NCBI RefSeq assembly: GCF_003725535.1 | Contig: NZ_RJSF01000039.1 | Span: forward strand, 1-44,461 | Origin: Nocardioides pocheonensis | Lineage (GTDB): Bacteria > Actinomycetota > Actinomycetes > Propionibacteriales > Nocardioidaceae | Reading direction: 5' to 3' | Length of the DNA stretch: 44,461 bases | Part shown: positions 23,990 to 31,676 of the stretch, one piece after another | Layout of the letters: each line of letters opens with the position of its first letter | Position numbering within the stretch: the stretch's first letter is position 1 | The notes under the pieces: model-generated | Database searches by the model: none | Told to the model about the DNA's origin: nothing | Seen by the model: only the letters and a program-made list of their open reading frames with translations | Program-made: the position numbers and the translations under genes

Positions 23990-25063
23990 ATGCTCTCGCT
24001 GACCGGCCGCCCGCTGCTGGTGCTCACCATCATCCTTGCCGTCGTGGCGATCCTCGGTCTCGTGTTCCTGGTGCTCCGGGCGAGCGGGATGCCGCCGATG
24101 GCGCGGCGTCGCCGGGTCGCCTTCGTGGTCGCCGCCGCCGTCCTCGCGCTGCTCGGCCCGGCGTTCGCCGTGGGCGCCACCGCCCTCGTGGTCAACAACG
24201 ACTACGGCTTCTACACCAGCTGGGCCGACCTCACCGGCTCCGGGCCGGCCCAGGTCGCGATCACGACCGGCAGCCTGGTCCGGCCGGGGCAGGGCACCCT
24301 CGAGGTGAGGACGGTGCACGCCCACGCCGGCGGGCTCGACGACCGGGTGATCGTGTGGCTGCCGCCGGGCTACGACCCCCACGCTGCCCGCGCCTACCCG
24401 GTCGTGATGTTCCTGCCCGGTCAGCCGAGCTCACCGCAGGGCACGTTCCGCCACTTCCAGTTCGCCCGGATCGCGACCCAGCTGGTGCAGAACCACCAGC
24501 TGCCGCCGTTCGTGGCGGTGTTCCCGACGCTGATGATCTCCCCGCCGCGCGACACCGAGTGCACCAACATCCCCGGCGGCATCCAGGCGGAGAGCTGGCT
24601 GAACACCGACGTGCCGGCGTACGTCGCCTCGCAGTACCACGTGCAGCAGCCCGGGCCGGACTGGTCGCTGATCGGCTGGAGCACCGGCGGGTTCTGCGCG
24701 GCGAAGCTGGTCACCGCCCACCCCGGCCGGTTCGGGTCGGCGACCGCGTTCGGTGGCTACTTCAACCCGATCCAGGACCAGACCACGGGCAACCTGTTCG
24801 GAGGCCTGCCGCAGCTCTACGACCAGAACTCACCGCTGTGGCTCTACCGCCACAACGGCGGGCTCGGCGGGTCGCGCCTGCTCGTGGTGGCCGGGCGGCA
24901 GGACGCCGAGACCTGGCGCGAGAGCCAGCAGATGCTGGCGCTGACCTCCCAGGACCCCAACGTCAGCCACCTGGTCTTCCCGACCGGCGGGCACAACTAC
25001 AAGAACTACCGCAGCTACCTCGGCCAGGCCCTCGTCTGGGGCGCCCGGTCCTGGAGCCGGTGA
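23990..25063 (+). CDS. Membrane-anchored esterase (esterase D/antigen-85-like fold)
   Basis: A 357-residue protein with two N-terminal hydrophobic helices (about residues 7-29 and 42-63) followed by an extracytoplasmic alpha/beta-hydrolase of the putative esterase family that includes mycolyltransferases. The nucleophile is Ser231 in IGWSTGGFCAA. VIVWLPPGYDP and HNYKNYRSYL provide the typical strand and the likely His. The ATG at 23990 has AGGAGG about eight bases upstream. Substrate unknown; a cell-envelope or lipid ester is plausible. The stop overlaps the start of the following SGNH gene, so the two hydrolases are likely co-expressed and may act on the same outer material. Confidence 0.82.
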   Translation: MLSLTGRPLLVLTIILAVVAILGLVFLVLRASGMPPMARRRRVAFVVAAAVLALLGPAFAVGATALVVNNDYGFYTSWADLTGSGPAQVAITTGSLVRPGQGTLEVRTVHAHAGGLDDRVIVWLPPGYDPHAARAYPVVMFLPGQPSSPQGTFRHFQFARIATQLVQNHQLPPFVAVFPTLMISPPRDTECTNIPGGIQAESWLNTDVPAYVASQYHVQQPGPDWSLIGWSTGGFCAAKLVTAHPGRFGSATAFGGYFNPIQDQTTGNLFGGLPQLYDQNSPLWLYRHNGGLGGSRLLVVAGRQDAETWRESQQMLALTSQDPNVSHLVFPTGGHNYKNYRSYLGQALVWGARSWSR

Positions 25064-25908
25064 GCGTGCGCAGCCGCGCCGCCGTCGGCGCTCTGCTCCT
25101 GCTCGTGTGCGCCGCCTGCGCCGGTCCGGCCGGAGGCGCGAGGGCCGCCCGTACGTCGAGCCGCCCGGCGAGCCCGTCGGCCCCGGCCCCCGCGGCCCCC
25201 TCGACCACCGAGACCGGGTCGACGGACCCGGCCGCGCGGACGGTCCGGGTGGTCGGGCTCGGCGACTCGGTGATGGCCGGCACCAACTGCGGCTGCGCCG
25301 GGCTCGCCGAGGAGTACGGCAGCGCGCTCGGGTCGCGGGACGGCGACCACGTGCTGGTCACCAACCTCGGAGTCGGCGGCACCGTCACCGACGACCTGCT
25401 CGAGAACCTCCAGGGAGACACGGCCACCCGGAGCGCGATCGCGGCCGCCAACGTCGTGCTGGTCACCATCGGCGCCAACGACCTGCTCCCCGAGCTCGAC
25501 GAGTGGCGCTCCGAGGGGTGCGACGACGCCTGCTTCTCTGGTCCGGCCGCGCGCATGGGGCGGAACCTCACGAAGATCCTGGCGGCCGTGGACGCGGTTC
25601 AGGCGGGACACCGTGCCACCGTGCTCGTCACCGACTACTGGAACGTCTTCACCGACGGGGACGTCGCCCGCAGCACCGGCGGGCAGGCCCAGGTCGAGTG
25701 GTCCGCCGACATCACCGCCGCGGCGAACGACCAGATCTGTGCCGCCGCCCGCAGCGCCGGCGACACCTGCGTCGACCTCGTGCCGGTGTTCAAGCCCAGC
25801 GGCGCGGACCCCACGCGGCTGCTCGCCTCGGACGGCGACCACCCGAACGCCGCCGGCGTGCAGGCGATCGTGGCTGCCCTGCTGGCCGCGACGCCCGCCC
25901 AGCGATGA
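25060..25908 (+). CDS. Secreted or lipoprotein SGNH/GDSL hydrolase
   Basis: A 282-residue SGNH hydrolase. An N-terminal hydrophobic stretch (VGALLLLVCAACAGP) ends in a cysteine with a loose lipobox, then a Pro/Ser/Ala-rich linker (about 30-58) leads to the enzyme. Block I is GLGDSVMAG (Ser70), block III IGANDLLPE (Asn140) and block V DGDHPNAAG (Asp258 and His261). Several cysteines (CGCAG, CDDACFSG) suggest disulfides outside the cytoplasm. The GTG start overlaps the esterase stop. The substrate cannot be told; esters of carbohydrate or lipid are typical. Confidence 0.85.
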   Translation: MSVRSRAAVGALLLLVCAACAGPAGGARAARTSSRPASPSAPAPAAPSTTETGSTDPAARTVRVVGLGDSVMAGTNCGCAGLAEEYGSALGSRDGDHVLVTNLGVGGTVTDDLLENLQGDTATRSAIAAANVVLVTIGANDLLPELDEWRSEGCDDACFSGPAARMGRNLTKILAAVDAVQAGHRATVLVTDYWNVFTDGDVARSTGGQAQVEWSADITAAANDQICAAARSAGDTCVDLVPVFKPSGADPTRLLASDGDHPNAAGVQAIVAALLAATPAQR

Positions 25909-25925
25909 GGCCGCACCGCGTGGCC

Positions 25926-26522
25926 TCAGGCGTCGGGGCTCGACTCCAGCTGGGCCACGAAGCTCTCGAGGCGACGGTCGGGGACCAGCCAGATGAGGGC
26001 GACAACAGTGAACAGCGTCATGCCGATCCAGGGCGTCACGAGCGTCCCGGCGATGCCGGTCACGTAGAGGAGCGGGGACAGCTTGCCCTTGGCGTCCTGC
26101 CCGATCGCCTTCTTCAACCGGGACTCGGGACCCTCCAGGCCGATGATGGCCCGCTGGAGCACGACGTACGCGATCGCAGCCGCGAGCAGGTTGACGCCGT
26201 AGACGAGCACGGGCACCCGGGCGACGTCGGTCTCACCCATCCAGTCGGTGGTGAACGGGAACAGCGAGAGCCAGAACAGCAGGTGCAGGTTGGCCCAGAG
26301 CACGCCGCCGCTCACCCGGTCGCACAGCTGCAGCATGTGGTGGTGGTTCGACCAGTAGATCCCGACGTAGACGAAGCTGAGCAGGTAGATCACCAGGGGC
26401 GTGGCGGCGTGGCCGAGCGCCGCCCAGGTCGGGTCAGCCGGCCGGTGCAGCTCGAGCACCATGATCGTGATGATGATCGCGAGGACGCCGTCCGAGAACG
26501 CCTCGAGTCGCCCGGTTCCCAT
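25926..26522 (-). CDS. TMEM175-family (DUF1211) potassium channel-like protein
   Basis: A 198-residue six-helix membrane protein. Its first helix carries the family signature RLEAFSDGVLAIIITIMVLE, and the second region has YVGIYWSNHHHML, also typical of bacterial TMEM175/DUF1211 proteins, which form K+-permeable tetramers without a P-loop. It ends with a charged cytoplasmic tail. It is monocistronic by layout: convergent with the SGNH gene (17-base gap) and 56 bases downstream of the whiB gene on the same strand. Function by homology only. Confidence 0.85.
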   Translation of the reverse strand: MGTGRLEAFSDGVLAIIITIMVLELHRPADPTWAALGHAATPLVIYLLSFVYVGIYWSNHHHMLQLCDRVSGGVLWANLHLLFWLSLFPFTTDWMGETDVARVPVLVYGVNLLAAAIAYVVLQRAIIGLEGPESRLKKAIGQDAKGKLSPLLYVTGIAGTLVTPWIGMTLFTVVALIWLVPDRRLESFVAQLESSPDA

Positions 26523-26578
26523 GGCTCCGCAGCCTAGGGCCTGGCGGTGTCCACCGGGCCCGGGTCAGGCGACCAGTG

Positions 26579-26821
26579 TCAGGCGACGATGCGCGGGTCG
26601 TCCTTCCGCGGGCGGCCACGGCCGCGCTTGTGCTCGACGACCTGGCCGCCGACCAGGATCTTGCCGCCCCAGACCCCGTGCGGCTCCCGCCGCTCGAGCG
26701 CACCGGCCAGGCAGAGCTCCTGCACCGGGCACCCGGCGCACAGCGCCTGCGCCTGCTCGAGCACCCGCGGAGACTCGGCGAAGAACAGGTCGGGCTCCTG
26801 GCGGCACGGCAGGTGGGACAT
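26579..26821 (-). CDS. whiB7: WhiB7-like iron-sulfur regulator with AT-hook
   Basis: An 80-residue Wbl protein. The four cluster-binding cysteines are Cys6, Cys28, Cys31 and Cys37 (CAGCPVQELC). The G-V-W-G-G turn that contacts SigA is at 49-53. The C-terminal RGRGRPRKDD is an AT-hook, the feature that separates WhiB7 from other Wbl proteins. WhiB7 activates intrinsic drug-resistance genes upon translation stress. The ATG at 26821 is preferred because AAGAGG lies at a suitable distance; a GTG three codons upstream is possible. The leader contains a 12-residue ORF and hairpin, recalling leader control reported for other whiB7 genes. Confidence 0.85.
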   Translation of the reverse strand: MSHLPCRQEPDLFFAESPRVLEQAQALCAGCPVQELCLAGALERREPHGVWGGKILVGGQVVEHKRGRGRPRKDDPRIVA

Positions 26822-26849
26822 CGACGGCACCTCTTCGACTCTCGCGATG

Positions 26850-26888
26850 TCAGTCGGGGGCGGGTCTCGCCGGACTGACCGGAGTCAT
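26850..26888 (-). CDS. Possible upstream ORF and hairpin in the whiB7-like leader
   Basis: A 13-codon frame reads MTPVSPARPAPD and stops 28 bases before the whiB ATG. The same bases contain a 7-bp inverted repeat, GTCAGTC at 26849-26855 and GACTGAC at 26873-26879, so a ribosome on the ORF would melt the hairpin. Known whiB7 leaders use an upstream ORF to sense translation stress. The ribosome site of this ORF is weak. Chance cannot be excluded. Confidence 0.35.
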   Translation of the reverse strand: MTPVSPARPAPD

Positions 26889-26955
26889 CAGATTGGCCGT
26901 CTGAGGTAGGTCCCTGCATCGGGAGAATTCCCTAAGGTACCCCTGAACTTCCCGG

Positions 26956-27549
26956 TCACCCCCGGCTGCTGCGCGGGGAACGACCGCGAATGATCCCGAT
27001 GAACGCCTGAATGTCCGGATCGTCGGGGTCCCCCGGCGCGGGTCGCACCCAGGCGAGCCCGACGGGCGACTCCTCGACGCCCGTGACCGGCCGGAAGGCC
27101 ACGTCCTTGCGATGGTGCAGCCGCGCCAGCGACATCGGTACGACCAGGATCCCGGTGCCGGCCGCGACGGTCTCCACGGCCTGCGCCAGGGCGAGCCCCG
27201 GGTGCTCGTGCAGCACGTCGTGCTCGTCGGCGAGCTCGGCGATGTCGATCTCGTCGTACGCCGTCACCGGGTGGTCGGCCGGTACGACGACCACGGGCAC
27301 CTCGCGGTACAGCGGGATCAGGTGGAACGTCTCGCGATCCACCTCGCCGCGGACCAGGCACATGTCGACGCGGCCCTCCCGGAGCGCTTTCTCCTGGTCG
27401 GACACCTCCACGGTCACCAGCTCCAGCGGCCGGCGCATCCGCTCCCGCCACGCCCGCTCCCACTTGCCCGGCATCACGCCGGGCACGAAGCCGACCCGGA
27501 ACGCGCCGGACGGGGCGCCGGGAGGTGTGACCTTGTCCACGCCGGCCAC
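26956..27549 (-). CDS. LysR-type substrate-binding domain protein without DNA-binding domain
   Basis: A 197-residue protein matching only the effector-binding half of LysR regulators: FRVGFVPGVMPGKWERAWRE at the start, DQEKALREGRVDMCLVRGEV in the middle and VETVAAGTGILVVPMSLARL near the end. The helix-turn-helix and linker helix are missing, and no HTH is seen in other frames upstream, since the divergent mcl gene begins 62 bases away. It may bind a ligand and act through a partner, or be a remnant. The divergent layout is nevertheless that of a LysR regulator and its target. Confidence 0.75.
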   Translation of the reverse strand: MAGVDKVTPPGAPSGAFRVGFVPGVMPGKWERAWRERMRRPLELVTVEVSDQEKALREGRVDMCLVRGEVDRETFHLIPLYREVPVVVVPADHPVTAYDEIDIAELADEHDVLHEHPGLALAQAVETVAAGTGILVVPMSLARLHHRKDVAFRPVTGVEESPVGLAWVRPAPGDPDDPDIQAFIGIIRGRSPRSSRG

Positions 27550-27597
27550 CCTAGGCCGTCGTGTGATGCGTCATACCGGCAGCCGGATCGGCGCTGT

Positions 27598-27603
27598 TAG
27601 CCT
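27598..27603 (+). promoter_or_regulatory. Candidate -10 box for a leaderless mcl transcript
   Basis: TAGCCT fits the actinobacterial TANNNT -10 hexamer and ends seven bases before the mcl ATG, with no ribosome site visible in between. That spacing is typical of leaderless transcripts. No convincing -35 is seen. Confidence 0.3.
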
Positions 27604-27610
27604 CCGCCCC

Positions 27611-28675
27611 ATGCGACCTGCCAAGGACTTCTTCGCGCCTCTCGCCGTCGGGGCGCCCGCGCCTCTGCGCGAGATCCCGGCCCGCCCCAGCCGCGCGATC
27701 CACTTCTTCGACCCCGGCAACCCGAAGATGGCCGCGAAGGTGCCCGACATGGTCGGCACCGTCGACGTGCTGCTCGGCAACCTCGAGGACGCGGTCAAGG
27801 CGGAGAACAAGGAGGTCTCGCGCGAGGGCCTCGTGAAGATCGGCCAGGACGTCGACTTCGGGCCGACCCAGTTCTGGACCCGGATCAACTCCCTGGACTC
27901 CCCCTGGGTGCTCGACGACCTCACCACGCTGGTGCCCGCGATCGGCCACAAGCTCGACGTGATCATGGTCCCGAAGGTGCAGGGCGCCGAGGACATCCAC
28001 TACGTCGACCGGATCCTCGCCCAGCTCGAGGCCAAGGCCGGCCTCGACCGGCCGATCCTGGTGCACGCGATCCTCGAGACCGCGCGCGGCGTCGCGAACA
28101 TCGAGGAGATCTGCGGCGCCTCGCCGCGGATGCAGGGCCTGTCGCTCGGGCCGGCCGACCTCGCCGCCGACCGGCGGATGAAGACGACGCGCGTCGGTGG
28201 CGGACACCCCGGCTACCTGGTCCGCCAGGACCCCGTGGACGGGGACATCGAGGGGCCGCGGACGACGTACCAGCAGGACCTCTGGCACTACACGATCGCG
28301 CGCATGGTCGACGCGTGCGCGATGCACGGGATCTACCCGTACTACGGGCCGTTCGGTGACATCGCCGACGTGGTGGCGTGCGAGGACCAGTTCCGCAACG
28401 CCTTTCTCCTCGGCTGCGTCGGCGCCTGGTCGCTGCACCCCAAGCAGATCGCGATCGCGAACAAGGTCTTCTCCCCCAGCGTCGAGGACGTGCGGCACGC
28501 GCGCCGCGTGATCGCCGCGATGGGTGACGGCACCGGCGCGGTGATGCTCGACGGCAAGATGGAGGACGACGCGTCGGTCAAGCAGTGCAAGGTGATGGTC
28601 GCGCTCGCCGAGGAGCTGGCCGCGATCGACCCGGAGCTCAAGGCGCAGTACGACGCGATCTCCCTGGAGGACTGA
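27611..28675 (+). CDS. mcl: Malyl-CoA/beta-methylmalyl-CoA lyase-type HpcH/HpaI enzyme (Mcl)
   Basis: A 354-residue CoA-ester lyase closely matching the long malyl-CoA/beta-methylmalyl-CoA/citramalyl-CoA lyases known from Chloroflexus and Rhodobacter. Shared segments include DVLLGNLEDAVKAENKE, NSPWVLDDL, LDVIMVPKVQG, LSLGPADLAADRRMKTTRVG and YGPFGDIADV. These enzymes interconvert malyl-CoA with acetyl-CoA plus glyoxylate, or the methyl homologue with propionyl-CoA. Mg2+ ligands would be the Glu/Asp of the LVHAILETARG and PADLA strands. The gene overlaps the next, a CitE paralogue (TGATG), and is divergent from an HTH-less LysR-type protein. The exact substrate is inferred from similarity. Confidence 0.85.
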   Translation: MRPAKDFFAPLAVGAPAPLREIPARPSRAIHFFDPGNPKMAAKVPDMVGTVDVLLGNLEDAVKAENKEVSREGLVKIGQDVDFGPTQFWTRINSLDSPWVLDDLTTLVPAIGHKLDVIMVPKVQGAEDIHYVDRILAQLEAKAGLDRPILVHAILETARGVANIEEICGASPRMQGLSLGPADLAADRRMKTTRVGGGHPGYLVRQDPVDGDIEGPRTTYQQDLWHYTIARMVDACAMHGIYPYYGPFGDIADVVACEDQFRNAFLLGCVGAWSLHPKQIAIANKVFSPSVEDVRHARRVIAAMGDGTGAVMLDGKMEDDASVKQCKVMVALAEELAAIDPELKAQYDAISLED

Positions 28676-29532
28676 TGAGCGACTTCACTCCCCTCCGCTC
28701 GGTGCTCTACATGCCGAGCTCGAACGAGCGCGCCCTGGAGAAGGCGAAGACGATCCCGTGCGACGGGCTGATCCTCGACCTCGAGGACGCCGTGGCTCCC
28801 GACGACAAGCCCGCGGCCCGCGAGGCGGCGTGCGCTGCCGCGGCGTCGGGTGAGTACGGCCGACGCACGGTCACGATCCGGGTCAACGGGATCGGCACGG
28901 AGTGGCACGACGACGACCTCGCCGCCGCGTCGGCCGCAGGTCCTGCCGCCGTGGTGGTGCCGAAGGTGAGCAGCGCCGACGAGGTGCAGCAGCTGGTCGC
29001 CGCGATGGAGAAGGCCGGCGCCCCGGACCACACCCGCCTCTGGGCGATGATCGAGACGCCCGTGGCGATCCTCGACGCGCTCTCGATCGCGCGGGCCTCC
29101 GACCGGCTCTCGGTGCTGGTGATGGGGACCAACGACCTCGTCAAGGAGCTGTACGCCGAGCACGTGCCCGGCCGCGCCCCGATCCTGCCCTCCCTGCACA
29201 CCGCGCTCCTCGCGGCGCGGGCCGCGGGCATCGCGATCGTCGACGGCGTCTACAACGACGTGAAGAACCTCGACGGCTTCCTCGCCGAGTGCCGGCAGGG
29301 CCGCGAGATGGGGTTCGACGGGAAGACGCTGATCCACCCCGGCCAGGTCGAGGGCGCCAACGAGGCGTTCGCGCCGTCGGAGCAGGCGATCGAGGACGCC
29401 CGCGGGATCCTCGCGGCCTGGGACGCACGCGACTCCGGCGTGGTCACCTACAACGGCCGGATGATCGAGAACCTCCACGTGGAGTCTGCCCAGCGCACGC
29501 TGGCGATCGCGGAGGCGATCGCAGCGCTCTGA
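28675..29532 (+). CDS. CitE-like CoA-ester lyase or thioesterase (Mcl2-type)
   Basis: A 285-residue HpcH/HpaI-family protein of the CitE type: VLYMPSSNERALEKA, DGLILDLEDAVAPDDK, MIETPVAILDAL, VMGTNDLVKEL and FDGKTLIHPGQVEGANEAF. Such proteins include citramalyl-CoA lyases and the (S)-malyl-CoA thioesterase that accompanies Mcl1 in the ethylmalonyl-CoA pathway. Coupling to the preceding mcl gene favours the thioesterase partner role, but sequence alone does not decide it. The start overlaps the mcl stop. Downstream is a repeat-rich 186-base gap. Confidence 0.85.
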   Translation: MSDFTPLRSVLYMPSSNERALEKAKTIPCDGLILDLEDAVAPDDKPAAREAACAAAASGEYGRRTVTIRVNGIGTEWHDDDLAAASAAGPAAVVVPKVSSADEVQQLVAAMEKAGAPDHTRLWAMIETPVAILDALSIARASDRLSVLVMGTNDLVKELYAEHVPGRAPILPSLHTALLAARAAGIAIVDGVYNDVKNLDGFLAECRQGREMGFDGKTLIHPGQVEGANEAFAPSEQAIEDARGILAAWDARDSGVVTYNGRMIENLHVESAQRTLAIAEAIAAL

Positions 29533-29557
29533 GCCGGGAGCCAGCGAGGCGCCGTAC

Positions 29558-29686
29558 TGAGCCTGCCGAAGTGAACGAGCTGGGACCCGACGCGAAGAGG
29601 TTGATTTCGGCAGGCTCAATCCACGGAGCGGGGCGCGGGTGAGCGTGCGCTTGTCCTGAGGTGCGAGCGCAGCGAGCCTCGAAGGG
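29558..29686. repeat. Inverted pair of short mini-repeats plus one long-form copy
   Basis: TGAGCCTGCCGAA (29558-29570) and TTCGGCAGGCTCA (29606-29618) form an exact 13-bp inverted repeat 35 bases apart. A long-form piece, CTGAGGTGCGAGCGCAGCG then AGCCTCGAAGGG, spans about 29656-29686. The block fills the gap after the CitE-like gene and could form a terminator-like structure. Confidence 0.85.
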
Positions 29687-29718
29687 AACCCGCGACGGCG
29701 GCTCGAAACCTGCCCCGG

Positions 29719-30495
29719 TCAGGCAGGCGGCTTGCGCCCCGCGCGGACGCCGCGCCCGGCCGGCTGGAAGCCCCGCGCGCGGTAGAGGCGAGCCGCGTCG
29801 CTGCCGTCGTCGGCAACGATCACCCACCTGTGCGCGCCGTGCTCGGCTGCCCAGTCGGCTGCGACGCCCAGCAGGTGGCCGGCCAGGCCGCGGCGCCGGT
29901 GGTCCGCGGCGGTCACGACGCTCTGGTAGCGCGCCACCCCGTCACCGCACAGGACGATCCCGAGCTCGGCGACCAACCGGTCGCCGAAGAACGCTCCGAA
30001 CCACGCGGCCTCGCCGGTCGCGGAGGCTTCCCTCCGTGTGCCGGTCGAGCGACGCTCGAACTCCGCCTCGTGCGGGTCGTCGGCGGCGAACTCCTGGATC
30101 CGCAGCCCCGTCGACTGCTCCCACTCGATGGCGTCGGCCAGCTGCTTGAACAGGTAGCCCTGCGGCACCCTCGTCTGCGCGGGCGGGGTCGTCGTGGCGA
30201 GGACGTCGTCGCGGTCCAGCTCGAGGTCGAGGGCCTGCCAGGCCTCGGGATCGCGCGGATCGGCGACCAGCCCGATCGAGCGGTGCCTGGCCTCCGGCAG
30301 CTCACGCTCGAAGACCTCGAGCCAGTGCTCGGGCTCGTCGACCCGCTCCGCGTCGGTGACGAGGACGAGGTTGCCCCAGTGGTGCAGTGGGTTGGCGGGG
30401 CTGCGCACGACCAGGTGATCGGGGCGCTCGTCCACGGTCGCCCCGTTGAGGCGGAGGACGGCGAGATCGGTGTGCCAGGCGAGCGGAAGGTCCAT
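29719..30495 (-). CDS. GNAT-family acetyltransferase
   Basis: A 258-residue GNAT protein. The acetyl-CoA loop VVTAADHRRRGLAGHLLGVA lies about residues 192-211, followed by WVIVADDGSDAARLYRARGF, a typical C-terminal GNAT strand. The N-terminal half (VVRSPANPLHHWGNLVLVTD) resembles a second, degenerate GNAT module. Substrate unknown. The ATG at 30495 gives a natural N-terminus (MDLPLAWHTDLAVL). An ATG at 30528 overlapping the upstream stop as ATGA is a real alternative that would couple translation. The C-terminus is basic (GRKPPA). Confidence 0.78.
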   Translation of the reverse strand: MDLPLAWHTDLAVLRLNGATVDERPDHLVVRSPANPLHHWGNLVLVTDAERVDEPEHWLEVFERELPEARHRSIGLVADPRDPEAWQALDLELDRDDVLATTTPPAQTRVPQGYLFKQLADAIEWEQSTGLRIQEFAADDPHEAEFERRSTGTRREASATGEAAWFGAFFGDRLVAELGIVLCGDGVARYQSVVTAADHRRRGLAGHLLGVAADWAAEHGAHRWVIVADDGSDAARLYRARGFQPAGRGVRAGRKPPA

Positions 30496-30524
30496 GGCGG
30501 GGAACCTACCCACCGGGGCAGGAG

Positions 30525-31424
30525 TCATCCGACCTGGTCGAGCAGGTGCAGGTGGAACTCACGCTCCAGGTGGCCGGTGACCAGGGCCGCGTCGCCGCGC
30601 AGCACCCGGTCGGGGCCGAGGACGACGATCCGCCAGCCCAGGGCCGAGAGCGTCGCGAGGTCGGGCTCGCCCTGGCCACCGGTCAGCAGAGCTCCGAACC
30701 GATGCGCCTCGAGGCCCAGCGCGAGCCGCGTGCCGCCGGGGCGCACGACGAGGCCGGGGCTCGGCGTCGGCAGACGGCCGTGCAGCCAGCGCAGCCGCAG
30801 CACCGACTCGGCCGCACCGTCGGCACGGCCGTCGCAGATCGCGGCCAGCTCGCGCAGCTGCACGATGCCTGGCTGACCACCGAAGCGCGGGAGCTCGGCG
30901 AGCAGTGCTGCGTGACCGAACGCGCCGAGCCGGAGCAGACCGTCGAGCGCGGCGAGCGCCCGGTCGGGCGCGAGCTGGCGGCCGAGGTCGAGCGCCGTTC
31001 GCAGCGGGGTGGTGCAGCGGACACCGGCCACCACGGCGAGGTCGCGGTCGGCGTAGCGCACCGGCCGGTCGGCGTACCGGTGCCGGCTGCGCCCGTGGAC
31101 CTCGATCGGCGCGGGGGCCTGCGGATCGGCCCTCGGGAGGTCGACGCCGTGCAGCCAGGCAGCGGTGGTCCCGACGACGACCTGCTCCCCGACGACGAGG
31201 CGGAGGGCCCGGGCGCGTACGGCGACCGACAGCGGCACGGTCGCGTCCACGTACACGCCTCGCAGCAGCCGCCGCACCCGTCCGGAGCGGTGCAGCCGGT
31301 CGAGCACACCCCGGCCGAGGCCGGCACGCGCGGCCATGGCCGCGGTGAACGGCTCCTCCACCGGGAGACGTGGCACGACCGGACCGAGGGGCAGAGCGAC
31401 CAGGGGCGCGGGTGAGGTGTCCAT
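30525..31424 (-). CDS. AbiEi-like/DUF559-type protein, C-terminal nuclease core degenerate
   Basis: A 299-residue protein with the layout of the many actinobacterial proteins annotated as AbiEi-type antitoxin domain proteins. An N-terminal winged-helix-like segment (MAARAGLGRGVLDRLHRSG, VRRLLRGVYVDATVPLS) is followed by WLHGVDLP and a C-terminal domain related to PD-(D/E)xK nucleases. In that last part (AAESVLRLRWLHGR; TRLALGLEAHRFGAL) the usual Asp-x-Glu-x-Lys spacing cannot be found, so nuclease activity is doubtful. No toxin gene (AbiEii) is adjacent. The ATG at 31424 is chosen over a longer frame to 31508 with poor coding character. Role unknown. Confidence 0.6.
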   Translation of the reverse strand: MDTSPAPLVALPLGPVVPRLPVEEPFTAAMAARAGLGRGVLDRLHRSGRVRRLLRGVYVDATVPLSVAVRARALRLVVGEQVVVGTTAAWLHGVDLPRADPQAPAPIEVHGRSRHRYADRPVRYADRDLAVVAGVRCTTPLRTALDLGRQLAPDRALAALDGLLRLGAFGHAALLAELPRFGGQPGIVQLRELAAICDGRADGAAESVLRLRWLHGRLPTPSPGLVVRPGGTRLALGLEAHRFGALLTGGQGEPDLATLSALGWRIVVLGPDRVLRGDAALVTGHLEREFHLHLLDQVG

Positions 31425-31578
31425 CGGCCCACGATGACCCACGCGGCACGCTGCCCGCCGACGCAATCCACAGGCTCCCGGAGCACGCCCGGATGTGAAC
31501 GCGCACACGGTCGCGGTCCCGCGGCCCAGCGCGCTGAAACCGCGTCCTCACGGGGAGTCCGGGGCCGCGATCGAGGGG

Positions 31579-31607
31579 TTGACGGAACCTGATGTTAGCG
31601 CGAACAT
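31579..31607 (+). promoter_or_regulatory. Arabinofuranosidase promoter with overlapping LacI-type operator
   Basis: TTGACG (31579-31584) is a good -35 element. ATGTTAGCGCGAACAT (31592-31607) is a 16-bp near-palindrome that differs by one base from the symmetric TGTTAGCGCTAACA type used by LacI-family sugar regulators in actinomycetes. It overlaps where the -10 would be, so repression relieved by a pentose is likely. The remaining part of the 31425-31676 gap shows nothing else clear. Confidence 0.6.
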
Positions 31608-31676
31608 TCCGTCTTGTGCGCCTGTGACCTGCGTTACACCCGCACTCTTTCGCCACTCGGGAAGCAAGGAGTCGCC

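Noticed and set aside
30496-30528. ATG at 30528 as the GNAT start
   Set aside because: The ATGA overlap is attractive, but the added residues do not resemble the protein; kept as an alternative only.
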